DNA from: Pseudochrobactrum sp. sp1633
Lineage (GTDB): Bacteria > Pseudomonadota > Alphaproteobacteria > Rhizobiales > Rhizobiaceae
NCBI RefSeq assembly: GCF_030376605.1
Contig: NZ_JARRAE010000002.1
Span: 62,001-126,000, forward strand
Direction of reading: 5' to 3'
DNA length: 64,000 nucleotides
Position 1 is the stretch's first letter. Each line of letters starts with the position of its first letter. Under the pieces are notes generated by a model. That model saw only the letters and a program-made list of their open reading frames with translations, was not told the origin of the DNA and did not search any database. Positions 28,093 to 36,650 of this stretch are shown here, piece by piece. A program made the position numbers and the translations under genes.

Positions 28093-29460
28093 AATTCTTG
28101 CCCATGAGCGCTGGCCTTTATGGAAGGAGGACAGTTCGTATTTTTCATTTGGTGAATGGATGCGGTCGTCTTCAAGGCCGAAACCGACCAGCAGGGAATC
28201 CATACCGAGGAATTTGTCGAAGTCACCGACAATCGGAATGGAACCGCCCATAGCAATCAGCACCGCAGGATTTGGCCATTCGTCAGACAAAGCCTGTTTG
28301 GCCTGTGTGACCAGTGGTGAATCATAGGAGAGCTGGATGGCCGGTGAGCCGCCATGCGGGTGGAATTCCACGCGGCAATCGGCAGGAAGACGGGCTTCCA
28401 CGAATTTGCGGAAATTCGCACGGATTTTAGCCGGATCCTGCTTGTGTACGAGGCGAAACGACACTTTGGCAGAGGCTTCTGCGGCGATAACAGTCTTGAA
28501 ACCTTCGCCGGTATAGCCGCCGATCATGCCGTTGACTTCAGCAGTCGGGCGCGCCCATGTTTGCTCCAGAACACTGCGACCCTGTTCACCTGATGGCACG
28601 GAAAGACCGATAGGGCCGAGGAAGTTCTCAGGGGTGCGGCCAAGACCTTCCCATGATTTCAAAATCTGGCTCGGTGTTTCTTCCACGCCTTCATAAAAAT
28701 CTTCCACAGTCACGCGACCGGTTTCATCATGCAGGTCGGCAAGGATTTTTGACAGCACATGCAGCGGGTTGGCAGCAGCACCACCGAAGAAGCCGGAATG
28801 CAGATCGCGGTCTGCGGCTTTAATGGTGATTTCTTCGCCGACCAGCCCGCGCAGGCCAACGCAAATGGCCGGTGTGTCACGGTTCCACATCGAGGTATCA
28901 CAGACCAGTGCAACGTCTGCTTTAAGCTCTTCTTTGTGGCTGTCGAGGAATGGCTTGAGCGATGGTGAACCGGATTCTTCTTCACCTTCAAACAGGATAG
29001 TTACTTTCACCGGCAGCTGGCCATGCACGGCTTTATAGGCGCGGGCTGCTTCGACAAAAGTCATCAACTGGCCTTTGTCGTCGGATGTACCGCGACCGGT
29101 CAGGATTTTGCGTCCGGCTTCAACTTCTTTAACAGCAGGATCAAACGGGTCGTTTTCCCAGAGGTTCAGCGGGTCAACCGGCTGTACGTCGTAATGGCCG
29201 TAAAACAGCACATGCGGGGCATCTGCAGTCGGGCCTTCATGATGGGCGACAACCATCGGATGTCCCGGTGTGTCGCGCACACTTGCATCAAAACCAATGC
29301 TTTTCAGGTCTTCTACCAGCCATTCCGCAGCTTTGCGGCAATCCGCTTTGAAAGCCGGATCTGTTGAAATGGATTTGATGCGCAGGAGATCAAACAGATG
29401 ATCGACACTGTTATCGAGATTTTTGTCAAGATGCTGAAGAACAGGCTCAAGTGCAGACAT
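28069..29460 (-). CDS. M20-family metallopeptidase (dipeptidase-like)
   Basis: Zinc-dependent M20/M25/M40 peptidase of 463 residues, cytoplasmic by its lack of signal peptide. Metal-site motifs are YGHYDVQP (His/Asp), GTSDDKGQ (bridging Asp) and EGEEESGSPSL (catalytic Glu and ligand). The lid/dimerisation domain follows at about residues 200-330. Family members cleave dipeptides or N-acyl amino acids; substrate is unknown here. The final codons form one arm of the 20-bp inverted repeat. It is upstream of nrnC. Confidence 0.9.
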   Translation of the reverse strand: MSALEPVLQHLDKNLDNSVDHLFDLLRIKSISTDPAFKADCRKAAEWLVEDLKSIGFDASVRDTPGHPMVVAHHEGPTADAPHVLFYGHYDVQPVDPLNLWENDPFDPAVKEVEAGRKILTGRGTSDDKGQLMTFVEAARAYKAVHGQLPVKVTILFEGEEESGSPSLKPFLDSHKEELKADVALVCDTSMWNRDTPAICVGLRGLVGEEITIKAADRDLHSGFFGGAAANPLHVLSKILADLHDETGRVTVEDFYEGVEETPSQILKSWEGLGRTPENFLGPIGLSVPSGEQGRSVLEQTWARPTAEVNGMIGGYTGEGFKTVIAAEASAKVSFRLVHKQDPAKIRANFRKFVEARLPADCRVEFHPHGGSPAIQLSYDSPLVTQAKQALSDEWPNPAVLIAMGGSIPIVGDFDKFLGMDSLLVGFGLEDDRIHSPNEKYELSSFHKGQRSWARILAALAAK

Positions 29461-29565
29461 GTTACCCTCATAATAAAGCAGGCTGCGACTCGTAGCCTTG
29501 CTCAGATGACTGAAATTCCGGATCGTTTTAACTTATATGCCCGCGGACTGTACAGGGAAGATATT

Positions 29566-29705
29566 GGGGCAAAATAAAAGCCGTTACGGTGAGGGGAACC
29601 GTAACGGCTTATAATAATTGGTGGCAGCCAGAGGGGGGGGAGGCTACCACCCCTGTTTTTCGACGGGGGACATGCCGAAAAACGGAAACCGACAATCTTG
29701 CCGAT
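29566..29705 (-). ncRNA. Candidate small RNA with three C-rich-loop hairpins
   Basis: On the minus strand three stems follow each other. GTTTTTCG/CGAAAAAC (29683-29655) has a loop holding TCCCCC. GGTGGTAGCC/GGCTGCCACC (29651-29620) has a loop of mostly C. AAGCCGTTACGGT/ACCGTAACGGCTT (29610-29578) has loop TCCCCTC and is followed by TTATTTT, a proper terminator. A possible promoter, TTGAAT (29739-29734), 18 bp, CATTAG (29715-29710), predicts a start near 29703. C-rich loops matching the anti-Shine-Dalgarno sequence are known in alphaproteobacterial sRNA families such as alpha-r14. Membership is inference. It lies between the M20 peptidase gene and polA. Confidence 0.65.
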
Positions 29706-29884
29706 GTGCCTAATGTGGCCAGAAATAGTGGCGATTCAAGGGCTGAATGAGGGCGGCGCAGTCACAAAAAAGTTATTGCTTATGAAGCCATGTTCCGGAA
29801 CCGGAGAGAAAAAGGGAGTTTATTTTTCACGACTGCGCGCGGTGCGATTTCTTTTTTCCTGCTAATGCTTTACATCTTTTGACC

Positions 29885-32821
29885 ATGAAAAAAGGTGATC
29901 ATCTCTTCCTCGTCGACGGCTCCGGCTATATTTTTCGCGCTTATCATGCGTTGCCGCCGCTGACCCGTAAATCTGACGGTTTGCCGGTTGGTGCGGTGTC
30001 CGGTTTCTGCAATATGCTGTGGAAGCTGCTCAAAGATGCGCGCAATACGGATGTCGGTGTGGTGCCGACGCATTTTGCTGTGATTTTCGATTATTCGTCG
30101 CAGACTTTCCGCAAAGAGCTCTATCCGGAATATAAGGCTAACCGCACGGCACCGCCGGAAGACCTGATCCCGCAATTCGGTCTGATCCGTCAGGCGACCC
30201 ATGCTTTCAACTTGCCTTGCATCGAAAAAGAGGGTTTTGAGGCGGATGATATTATCGCTACCTATGCCCGTCTTGCGGAAGAGGCCGGTGCTACGGTCAC
30301 GATTATCTCGTCAGACAAAGACCTGATGCAGCTCGTGACGAACCAAGTCTCCATGTATGACGGCATGAAGGATAAGCAGATTTCAATCCCTGAAGTGATT
30401 GAAAAATGGGGCGTTCCGCCGGAGAAAATGATCGACCTGCAATCGCTGACCGGCGATTCAACCGATAATGTACCGGGTATTCCTGGCATCGGGCCGAAGA
30501 CGGCAGCGCAATTGCTTGAAGAATTCGGTGATCTCGACACGCTGCTTGCTCGTGCTTCCGAGATTAAACAGAATAAACGCCGCGAGAATATTATCGCTTT
30601 TGCTGATCAGACCCGTATTGCCCGCCAGCTTGTCACGCTGAAAAATGATGTGCCGCTGGAAGTTGATCTCGATGGTCTGATGCTGGAGCCGCAGGACGGA
30701 CCGAAACTGATCGGCTTCCTGAAAGCGATGGAATTGACCTCGCTGACCCGCCGTGTGGCAGAGGCAACAGATACAGTTGCAGCCGAAATTGAGCCGATTA
30801 CCGTAGAGACTGAGTGGGGCACGCAAGCACGCGGCCCTGATCTTGATCGCGGAACGGAAACGACGACCGCTTCCGCGCCGGAAAAGGTGATTTCTGCTGA
30901 AACAGCGAGCGACAAATTTATGCGGCCGCAGGCTCTGGTGGAAGCGCGTAAGGCACAAGGCGCAGCAACGCAAATTGATCATTCTGCCTATATCGGGATT
31001 ACCGATATTGCAGTGTTGAAAGACTGGGTTGATCAGGCGATTGAGCAGGGTTTCGTGGCGTTTGACACGGAAACCACTTCGCTTGATCCGATGCAGGCCG
31101 AGCTGGTCGGTTTCTCTCTGGCATTGGCGGCAGGCAAGGCCTGTTATGTGCCGCTGATCCACAAATCCGGTCAGGGTGATCTGCTCGGCGGCGGGCTGAT
31201 TGACGGACAGGTTCCACTCGGGGCTGCACTCGCAGAACTGAAGCGCCTGCTGGAAAATCCGTCTGTTCTGATCATTGCCCAGAATATGAAATATGACTGG
31301 CTGGTCATGCATCGTCTTGGCGTAGATATTGCGCGTTTTGACGACACGATGCTGCTGTCCTATGCGCTGGATGCAGGCACCGGCACGCATGGCATGGATG
31401 CGCTGGCAGAGCGCTGGCTCGGACACACAACAATTCCTTACAAAGATGTCGCCGGCACCGGTAAATCGGCCGTGACTTTTGACATGGTGCCGATTGATCG
31501 CGCTATCGCTTATGGTGCGGAAGATGCCGATGTAACGCTGTGCCTGTGGCAGGTACTGAAGCCGCGTCTGGCTGCAAATGGCATGGCCTCGGTCTATGAG
31601 CGGCTGGAACGGCCGCTGGTCACAGTTCTGGCATTGATGGAAGAACGCGGCGTCACGGTTGACCGGCAAATTCTCTCCCGCTTGTCAGGTGATCTGGCGC
31701 AGTCTGCTGCGGCCATTGAGGATGAGATTTACACGCTTGCCGGTGAGAAAATGAATATCGCCTCGCCCAAGCAGCTCGGCGATATTCTGTTTGGCAAGCT
31801 CGGGCTTCCGGGTGGTTCAAAAACCAAAACCGGTCAATGGTCGACTTCCGCTCAGGTGCTGGAAGATCTGGCAGCGGAAGGTCATGAGCTGCCGCGCAAG
31901 ATTGTTGACTGGCGCCAGCTTACCAAACTCAAATCCACTTATACGGATGCGCTGCCCGGTTATATTCATCCGCAGACCAAGCGGGTGCATACATCCTATT
32001 CTATGGCGGTAACGACCACAGGACGTCTGTCCTCATCGGAGCCGAACCTGCAGAATATTCCGGTTCGCACAGCAGAAGGCCGCAAAATCCGCACGGCCTT
32101 TGTGGCACCGCAGGGCAAAAAGCTGGTCTCTGCTGACTATAGCCAGATTGAACTGCGTGTTCTGGCGCATGTCGCGGATATTCAGCAGCTTAAAAAAGCC
32201 TTTGATGATGGTATAGACATTCATGCGATGACGGCCTCTGAAATGTTTGGCGTGCCGGTGGAAGGAATGCCGTCCGAAGTACGTCGTCGAGCTAAAGCGA
32301 TCAATTTCGGCATTATTTACGGTATTTCGGCCTTTGGTCTTGCTAATCAGCTGTCTATTCCGCGTGAAGAGGCAGGGTCTTATATCCGTACCTATTTTGA
32401 GCGCTTCCCCGGCATCAAGGACTATATGGAAGCGACCAAGGCAACGGCGCGTGAAAACGGCTATGTCGAAACGATTTTCGGTCGCCGTATTCATTATCCG
32501 GAGATCAAGGCCAGCAATCCGCAGGTGCGTGCTTTCAATGAGCGTGCAGCTATCAACGCACCTATTCAGGGCTCGGCTGCAGATATTATCCGCCGCGCGA
32601 TGATCCGTATGGAACCGGCACTGGCACAAGCAAAGCTCGATGCGCAAATGCTGTTGCAGGTGCATGACGAACTGATCTTCGAGGTCGATGATGCACAGGT
32701 TGACCGCACGATTGAGGTGGTGCGTGAAGTAATGGTCAATGCGGCAATGCCTGCTGTTTCGATGGCCGTGCCGTTGCAGGTTGATGCCAGAGCCGCGCAA
32801 AACTGGGATGAGGCGCATTGA
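29885..32821 (+). CDS. polA: DNA polymerase I
   Basis: PolA (978 residues) fills gaps and removes primers. The N-terminal 5'-3' exonuclease begins KKGDHLFLVDGSGYIFRA. The 3'-5' proofreading domain is intact, with FDTETTSLDP, NMKYDWLVM and YGAEDADVTL. The polymerase domain has DYSQIELRVLAH, the O-helix RRRAKAINFGIIYGIS and QVHDELIFEV. ATG 29885 fits family N-termini, yet the preceding 20 nt show no ribosome-binding site; TTG 29879 is the only nearby alternative. It is followed by a hairpin at 32857-32884. Confidence 0.97.
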   Translation: MKKGDHLFLVDGSGYIFRAYHALPPLTRKSDGLPVGAVSGFCNMLWKLLKDARNTDVGVVPTHFAVIFDYSSQTFRKELYPEYKANRTAPPEDLIPQFGLIRQATHAFNLPCIEKEGFEADDIIATYARLAEEAGATVTIISSDKDLMQLVTNQVSMYDGMKDKQISIPEVIEKWGVPPEKMIDLQSLTGDSTDNVPGIPGIGPKTAAQLLEEFGDLDTLLARASEIKQNKRRENIIAFADQTRIARQLVTLKNDVPLEVDLDGLMLEPQDGPKLIGFLKAMELTSLTRRVAEATDTVAAEIEPITVETEWGTQARGPDLDRGTETTTASAPEKVISAETASDKFMRPQALVEARKAQGAATQIDHSAYIGITDIAVLKDWVDQAIEQGFVAFDTETTSLDPMQAELVGFSLALAAGKACYVPLIHKSGQGDLLGGGLIDGQVPLGAALAELKRLLENPSVLIIAQNMKYDWLVMHRLGVDIARFDDTMLLSYALDAGTGTHGMDALAERWLGHTTIPYKDVAGTGKSAVTFDMVPIDRAIAYGAEDADVTLCLWQVLKPRLAANGMASVYERLERPLVTVLALMEERGVTVDRQILSRLSGDLAQSAAAIEDEIYTLAGEKMNIASPKQLGDILFGKLGLPGGSKTKTGQWSTSAQVLEDLAAEGHELPRKIVDWRQLTKLKSTYTDALPGYIHPQTKRVHTSYSMAVTTTGRLSSSEPNLQNIPVRTAEGRKIRTAFVAPQGKKLVSADYSQIELRVLAHVADIQQLKKAFDDGIDIHAMTASEMFGVPVEGMPSEVRRRAKAINFGIIYGISAFGLANQLSIPREEAGSYIRTYFERFPGIKDYMEATKATARENGYVETIFGRRIHYPEIKASNPQVRAFNERAAINAPIQGSAADIIRRAMIRMEPALAQAKLDAQMLLQVHDELIFEVDDAQVDRTIEVVREVMVNAAMPAVSMAVPLQVDARAAQNWDEAH

Positions 32822-32856
32822 TCTTTTGCGCTTAATGCGTTATGAGGCGTCAGAAC

Positions 32857-32884
32857 ATGTTGCAAAACTCCGGTTTTGCAACAT
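32857..32884 (+). terminator. Hairpin downstream of polA
   Basis: A perfect 12-bp stem ATGTTGCAAAAC / GTTTTGCAACAT with loop TCCG, enlarged by AGGCG/CGCCT pairs outside. No T-run follows, so termination is uncertain; it may protect the polA transcript end. Confidence 0.5.
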
Positions 32885-32908
32885 AAGCGCCTTAAAAAGC
32901 GGATGATA

Positions 32909-33127
32909 GGTCAACTGCATATAATTGATTGAAACAATCGGTCGTTGCAGATTGACCTTCTTGTCATTCGCGTTTACTTAGCGCAGCATCATCACTTATT
33001 GTTGTTTGCTTATTTACGTTACCGGTCACGGATGTGTGAAAGCATGGGTATACGGATACTTTCCGTTTAATCATGAATGAAGCCAGGGATGGGACATTTG
33101 CTCTGAACTTTCAGGGCAAAGAATGTC
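32909..33127 (+). promoter_or_regulatory. Structured leader region upstream of the DEAD-box helicase gene
   Basis: The 349 bp between polA and the helicase hold no gene. Two folded elements are visible. The first is GGTCAACTGCA (32909-32919) paired with TGCAG-A-TTGACC (32946-32957) around an inner GATTG/CAATC hairpin. The second is an imperfect stem from GACATT (33093-33098) to AATGTC (33122-33127). DEAD-box helicase genes often carry long cold-responsive or autoregulatory leaders, so a regulatory role is plausible but not shown. Confidence 0.45.
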
Positions 33128-33170
33128 GGGGCCAGTTGATGCGTGGGTGAGCCATTGCTGAAAGTCATTC

Positions 33171-35030
33171 ATGACCCTGCCTTCTACTATTGCACCTGTG
33201 CTTGCCGGTGCGCTCAAAGCCCGTGGCTATGAGGAACTCACCTCTGTTCAGGACGCGATGCTGACGCCTGAAAATGATGGCCGTGATCTGCTGGTTTCTG
33301 CCCAGACCGGCTCGGGCAAAACTGTTGCATTCGGTATCGCTATTGCACCGGACCTTCTGGAAGAAGGGGGCCGTCTTGAAGCCCCTCGCGCACCGTTGGC
33401 TCTGATTATTGCACCAACCCGCGAACTGGCTTTGCAGGTTGCCCGCGAGCTGGAATGGCTCTACGCACCAACCGGCGCACGTATCACCACTTGCGTTGGT
33501 GGTATGGATGTCCGCACCGAACGCCGCAATCTGGAACGTGGTGCCCATATTATCGTTGGTACACCGGGCCGTCTGCGCGATCATATTACACGCCGTGCGC
33601 TGAACATGTCTGATCTGCGCGCTGTTGTGCTTGATGAAGCTGACGAAATGCTGGATCTCGGCTTCCGTGAAGATCTGGAATTCATTCTCGGTGAAGCACC
33701 GGAAGATCGCCGTACGCTGATGTTCTCGGCAACGGTTTCCAAATCCATCGCTTTGCTTGCCAAGCGTTTCCAGAAAGATGCATTGCGCATTACTGCCACT
33801 GCATCCCATGAAAAACATGCTGATATTACTTATCAGGCAATGGTTGTGCCACCGCATGAGCGCGAAAACGCGATCATCAACACCTTGCTCTATTACGATA
33901 ATGTCAACACCATTATCTTTGCTTCAACCCGTGAGGGCGTGAAGCATCTGGCCAGCCGCCTGAACAATCGTGGTTTCTCGGTTGTTGCACTGTCCGGTGA
34001 ATTGTCACAGGCAGAGCGCACCAATGCGCTGCAATCCATGCGCGATGGCCGTGCCCGCGTTTGCGTGGCAACAGACGTTGCTGCCCGCGGTATCGATCTG
34101 CCAAATCTGGATCTGGTTATCCATGCCGATCTGCCGAATAATGGTGAAACACTGTTGCACCGCTCCGGCCGTACCGGCCGTGCAGGCCGCAAGGGTACCT
34201 GTATTCTGGTGGTTCCGTTCTCCCGTCGTCGTACGGCTGAGCGTTTGCTGCAAATGGCGCGTCTGGATGCGAAAAGCATTGCAGCGCCGACCATCAATGC
34301 TGTGCAGGAAAAAGTTCGTGAGGTTATCCTCAATGATGAACGTCTGAGCGACGAAATTCCTGAAGATATTCAGGAACTGATGCGCGATCTGCAGGCTCGC
34401 TATACGCCTGAACAGATTGCCAGCGCTTACCTGCGCCGTGAAATCGAGAGCCGTCCGGCACCGGAAGATGTGTCTGAAGGTCCGGTGCGCGCACTGGGTG
34501 CAACCCCGACACGCTCCAATGATCGTAACGATCGTGATCGTGGTGAACGCGCTCCTCGTGAAGACCGTTCAAGCTTTAACGGCGGTGCTTGGTTTACGCT
34601 GTCTGCTGGCCGCAAACACCGCGCTGATCCGAAATGGATTTTGCCGCTGATCTGTAAAGCCGGTCAGATTTCCAAGGGCGATGTTGGTGCAATCCGCATT
34701 CTCGAAAACGAAACCCGTTTCGAGATTAATAGCGAGAAAGCCAAAGAATATTTCTCAACGGTTGAAGAACGTGGCACAGGCGAAAAAGGTCTGGTAATCC
34801 GTACCTCTTCTGCGCCGGAACAGGAAAGCCGTGCTCCGCGCTCGGATCGTCCTCGTTCTGATCGTGATGGCGAGCGTCGTTTTGAAAAACGCGGCGATGA
34901 TAAAGCCGGATGGGGCGCGCCTAAAGGCAAGCCACGCTTTAAAGGCGGTGAAGGCAAACCTTTTGGTGACAAGCCGAAAGGCCCGCGCAAGCCACGCGAA
35001 GGCGGCGACCGCAAATTCTCCCGCTCATAA
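33171..35030 (+). CDS. DEAD-box ATP-dependent RNA helicase (DeaD/CsdA-like)
   Basis: RNA helicase of 619 residues. Motifs: Q-motif region ELTSVQDAML, Walker A SAQTGSGKT, PTRELALQ, Walker B VVLDEADEML, SAT in MFSATVS, and motif VI HRSGRTGRAGRKG. After the helicase core comes a DbpA-type RNA-binding fold (about residues 465-535, AWFTLSAGRKHRADPKWILPLICK...GDVGAIRI). A basic, Arg/Gly/Lys-rich tail ends the protein. This layout matches DeaD/CsdA, which act in ribosome assembly and cold adaptation. Confidence 0.92.
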   Translation: MTLPSTIAPVLAGALKARGYEELTSVQDAMLTPENDGRDLLVSAQTGSGKTVAFGIAIAPDLLEEGGRLEAPRAPLALIIAPTRELALQVARELEWLYAPTGARITTCVGGMDVRTERRNLERGAHIIVGTPGRLRDHITRRALNMSDLRAVVLDEADEMLDLGFREDLEFILGEAPEDRRTLMFSATVSKSIALLAKRFQKDALRITATASHEKHADITYQAMVVPPHERENAIINTLLYYDNVNTIIFASTREGVKHLASRLNNRGFSVVALSGELSQAERTNALQSMRDGRARVCVATDVAARGIDLPNLDLVIHADLPNNGETLLHRSGRTGRAGRKGTCILVVPFSRRRTAERLLQMARLDAKSIAAPTINAVQEKVREVILNDERLSDEIPEDIQELMRDLQARYTPEQIASAYLRREIESRPAPEDVSEGPVRALGATPTRSNDRNDRDRGERAPREDRSSFNGGAWFTLSAGRKHRADPKWILPLICKAGQISKGDVGAIRILENETRFEINSEKAKEYFSTVEERGTGEKGLVIRTSSAPEQESRAPRSDRPRSDRDGERRFEKRGDDKAGWGAPKGKPRFKGGEGKPFGDKPKGPRKPREGGDRKFSRS

Positions 35031-35040
35031 TTTTGAGTTT

Positions 35041-35069
35041 GAAAAACCCGCTCTCTGAGCGGGTTTTTC
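35041..35069 (+). terminator. Terminator of the helicase gene
   Basis: A perfect 13-bp stem GAAAAACCCGCTC / GAGCGGGTTTTTC with a 3-nt TCT loop, 10 bp past the stop codon. Confidence 0.9.
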
Positions 35070-35174
35070 ATTTTCATAAGGTTATAACTTGCTGTTTCGC
35101 AATAGCTGGGCTAGGTCTCTGATATATTAGATTGCCTTTCAGGCAAGGTTATATGCAGGGAGGATACCGCAGCC

Positions 35175-36185
35175 ATGACCGCAACCATTACAATTACACT
35201 CGATGAAGCTTACAATCTTGCGGAAAAGACCTTTATCAAGCTTGGTCTTTCTGAAGAGCATGCGCAGGCCAATGCGCGTTTGCTGCAAAGCTGCCAGCGT
35301 GACGAGTGCGATTCACACGGGCTTTATCGTGTTTTGAGCTGTGCTCAGACCATTAAAACCGGCGCTGTTGTGTTGGATGCGGTACCGGAAGTGGAAGACC
35401 GTGCGGGGGGTATTGTGGCGGTGGATGCCAAGGGCGGCTATTCTTTGCTGGCTTTGGAAAAAGGCCTGCCGATGCTGGTGGAGAAAACCCGCAAGCTTGG
35501 CATTGCTGCAATGGCGATTAATCATTGTGTGCATTTCTCAGCTCTTTGGCCGGAGGTGGAAATGCTGGCCGAGCATGGTCTGGTTTCGCTGACTATGGTG
35601 CCAAGCCATTCATGGGTCGCACCGGCGGGCGGTAAGACCGGCGTTTTCGGCACCAATCCGATTGCTTTCGGCTGGCCGCGTGCAGGCAAATATCCTTTCG
35701 TCTTTGATTTTGCCACCAGTGCTGCGGCACGCGGCGAGATTGAGCTTCATCGCCGTGCAGGCAAGCCTATCCCTGAAGGATGGGCGGTTGATAAAAACGG
35801 TGCGCCGACAACCGACGCGCAAACCGCGCTTGAAGGCGCGATGCTGACTTTTGGCGGATATAAGGGATCAGCTCTCTCCGCAATGGTGGAGTTGCTGGCG
35901 GGGCCATTGATTGGTGATCTGCTGAGTTTGGAATCTCAGGAATGGGATAATGGCCGCGGCGCTACGCCAAAACACGGGGAAATTGTGATCGCGTTTAATC
36001 CGGAAAGCTTCCTCGGCGCAGCAATGGCAGAGCATATGGCGCGAGCGGAAAAGATGTTCTCGGCGATTACAGAGCAAGGCGCACGTCTGCCGTCGCAGCG
36101 CCGTTATGAAGCCCGCGAACGCAGTCTGGCCAATGGCACCGTGACTATTCCGCAAAAGCTTTATGATGATATTTCCGCTTTGTAA
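35175..36185 (+). CDS. Malate/L-lactate dehydrogenase (Ldh2) family oxidoreductase
   Basis: NAD(P)H-dependent oxidoreductase of the Ldh_2 family, 336 residues. Characteristic blocks are CDSHGLYRVL (the SHG histidine), AINHCVHFSALWPEVE, FGTNPIAFGWP and FDFATSAAARGEIELHRRAGKPIPEGWAVD. The set resembles the branch that includes delta1-piperideine/pyrroline-2-carboxylate reductases (DpkA-like) rather than malate dehydrogenases, but the substrate is not certain. It stands alone downstream of the helicase terminator and upstream of the B12 riboswitch. Confidence 0.85.
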   Translation: MTATITITLDEAYNLAEKTFIKLGLSEEHAQANARLLQSCQRDECDSHGLYRVLSCAQTIKTGAVVLDAVPEVEDRAGGIVAVDAKGGYSLLALEKGLPMLVEKTRKLGIAAMAINHCVHFSALWPEVEMLAEHGLVSLTMVPSHSWVAPAGGKTGVFGTNPIAFGWPRAGKYPFVFDFATSAAARGEIELHRRAGKPIPEGWAVDKNGAPTTDAQTALEGAMLTFGGYKGSALSAMVELLAGPLIGDLLSLESQEWDNGRGATPKHGEIVIAFNPESFLGAAMAEHMARAEKMFSAITEQGARLPSQRRYEARERSLANGTVTIPQKLYDDISAL

Positions 36186-36267
36186 TGGATAAATCCGGCT
36201 ATCGTTTTGAAACTGCGGCACAAGTATCACGCCTTGTTGAAAAACGTAGTTCATAATTTCTTAAGAA

Positions 36268-36296
36268 TTGACCGTGAAGCGGTGCATTGTTATCGC
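36268..36296 (+). promoter_or_regulatory. Probable promoter of the cobalamin riboswitch/btu operon
   Basis: TTGACC (36268-36273), a 17-bp spacer and TATCGC (36291-36296) precede the riboswitch by about a dozen bases. The -35 is good; the -10 is weak. Confidence 0.5.
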
Positions 36297-36303
36297 TTTA
36301 TAT

Positions 36304-36475
36304 GGAAAAGGTTTTGCTCTTCGCAGCAAATGAAAAGGGAACACGGTGCTTAATCCGTGACTGCCCCCGCAACTGTATTCGGTGAGCGGCCTCCGGTAAG
36401 CCACTGCCCTTGTGGGCGGGAAGGCGGAGTGTCCGTGATGACCCGTAAGTCAGGAGACCTGCCTTTTTTGGTCAC
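36304..36475 (+). ncRNA. Cobalamin riboswitch
   Basis: The conserved blocks of the B12 riboswitch occur in order: GGGAACACGGTG, CCGTGACTGCCCCCGCAACTG, the B12-box GCCACTG (36400-36406), GGGCGGGAAGG, and GACCCGTAAGTCAGGAGACC. It lies in the leader of btuB. Downstream, GTCACC (36471-36476) can pair with GGTGAC (36520-36525), a likely part of the expression platform. Adenosylcobalamin should repress the operon. No gene is read from the 465 bp between the Ldh2 gene and btuB. Confidence 0.95.
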
Positions 36476-36650
36476 CAGCCGGTGCACGAGGGGTGCGAAG
36501 GCGCGGACGTCCGTGACGGTGACATTGTTAAAATGTTGCCGCATGCGGATATGTGACTGTTATTTCAGCCTGTTTCAGCTGCGGTTTGTATTATTCAGGG
36601 CAATGTTACGTTGAAAGCGCGTTGCATTGTCTGCACTCAGGCGGGACAGC

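Noticed and set aside
30458-31669. 403-codon minus-strand frame in polA
   Set aside because: Antisense shadow of PolA; composition is Cys/His/Arg-rich as expected for a wrong frame.
36350-36614. Small frames on both strands inside the B12 riboswitch region
   Set aside because: The sequence is explained by the conserved riboswitch aptamer.
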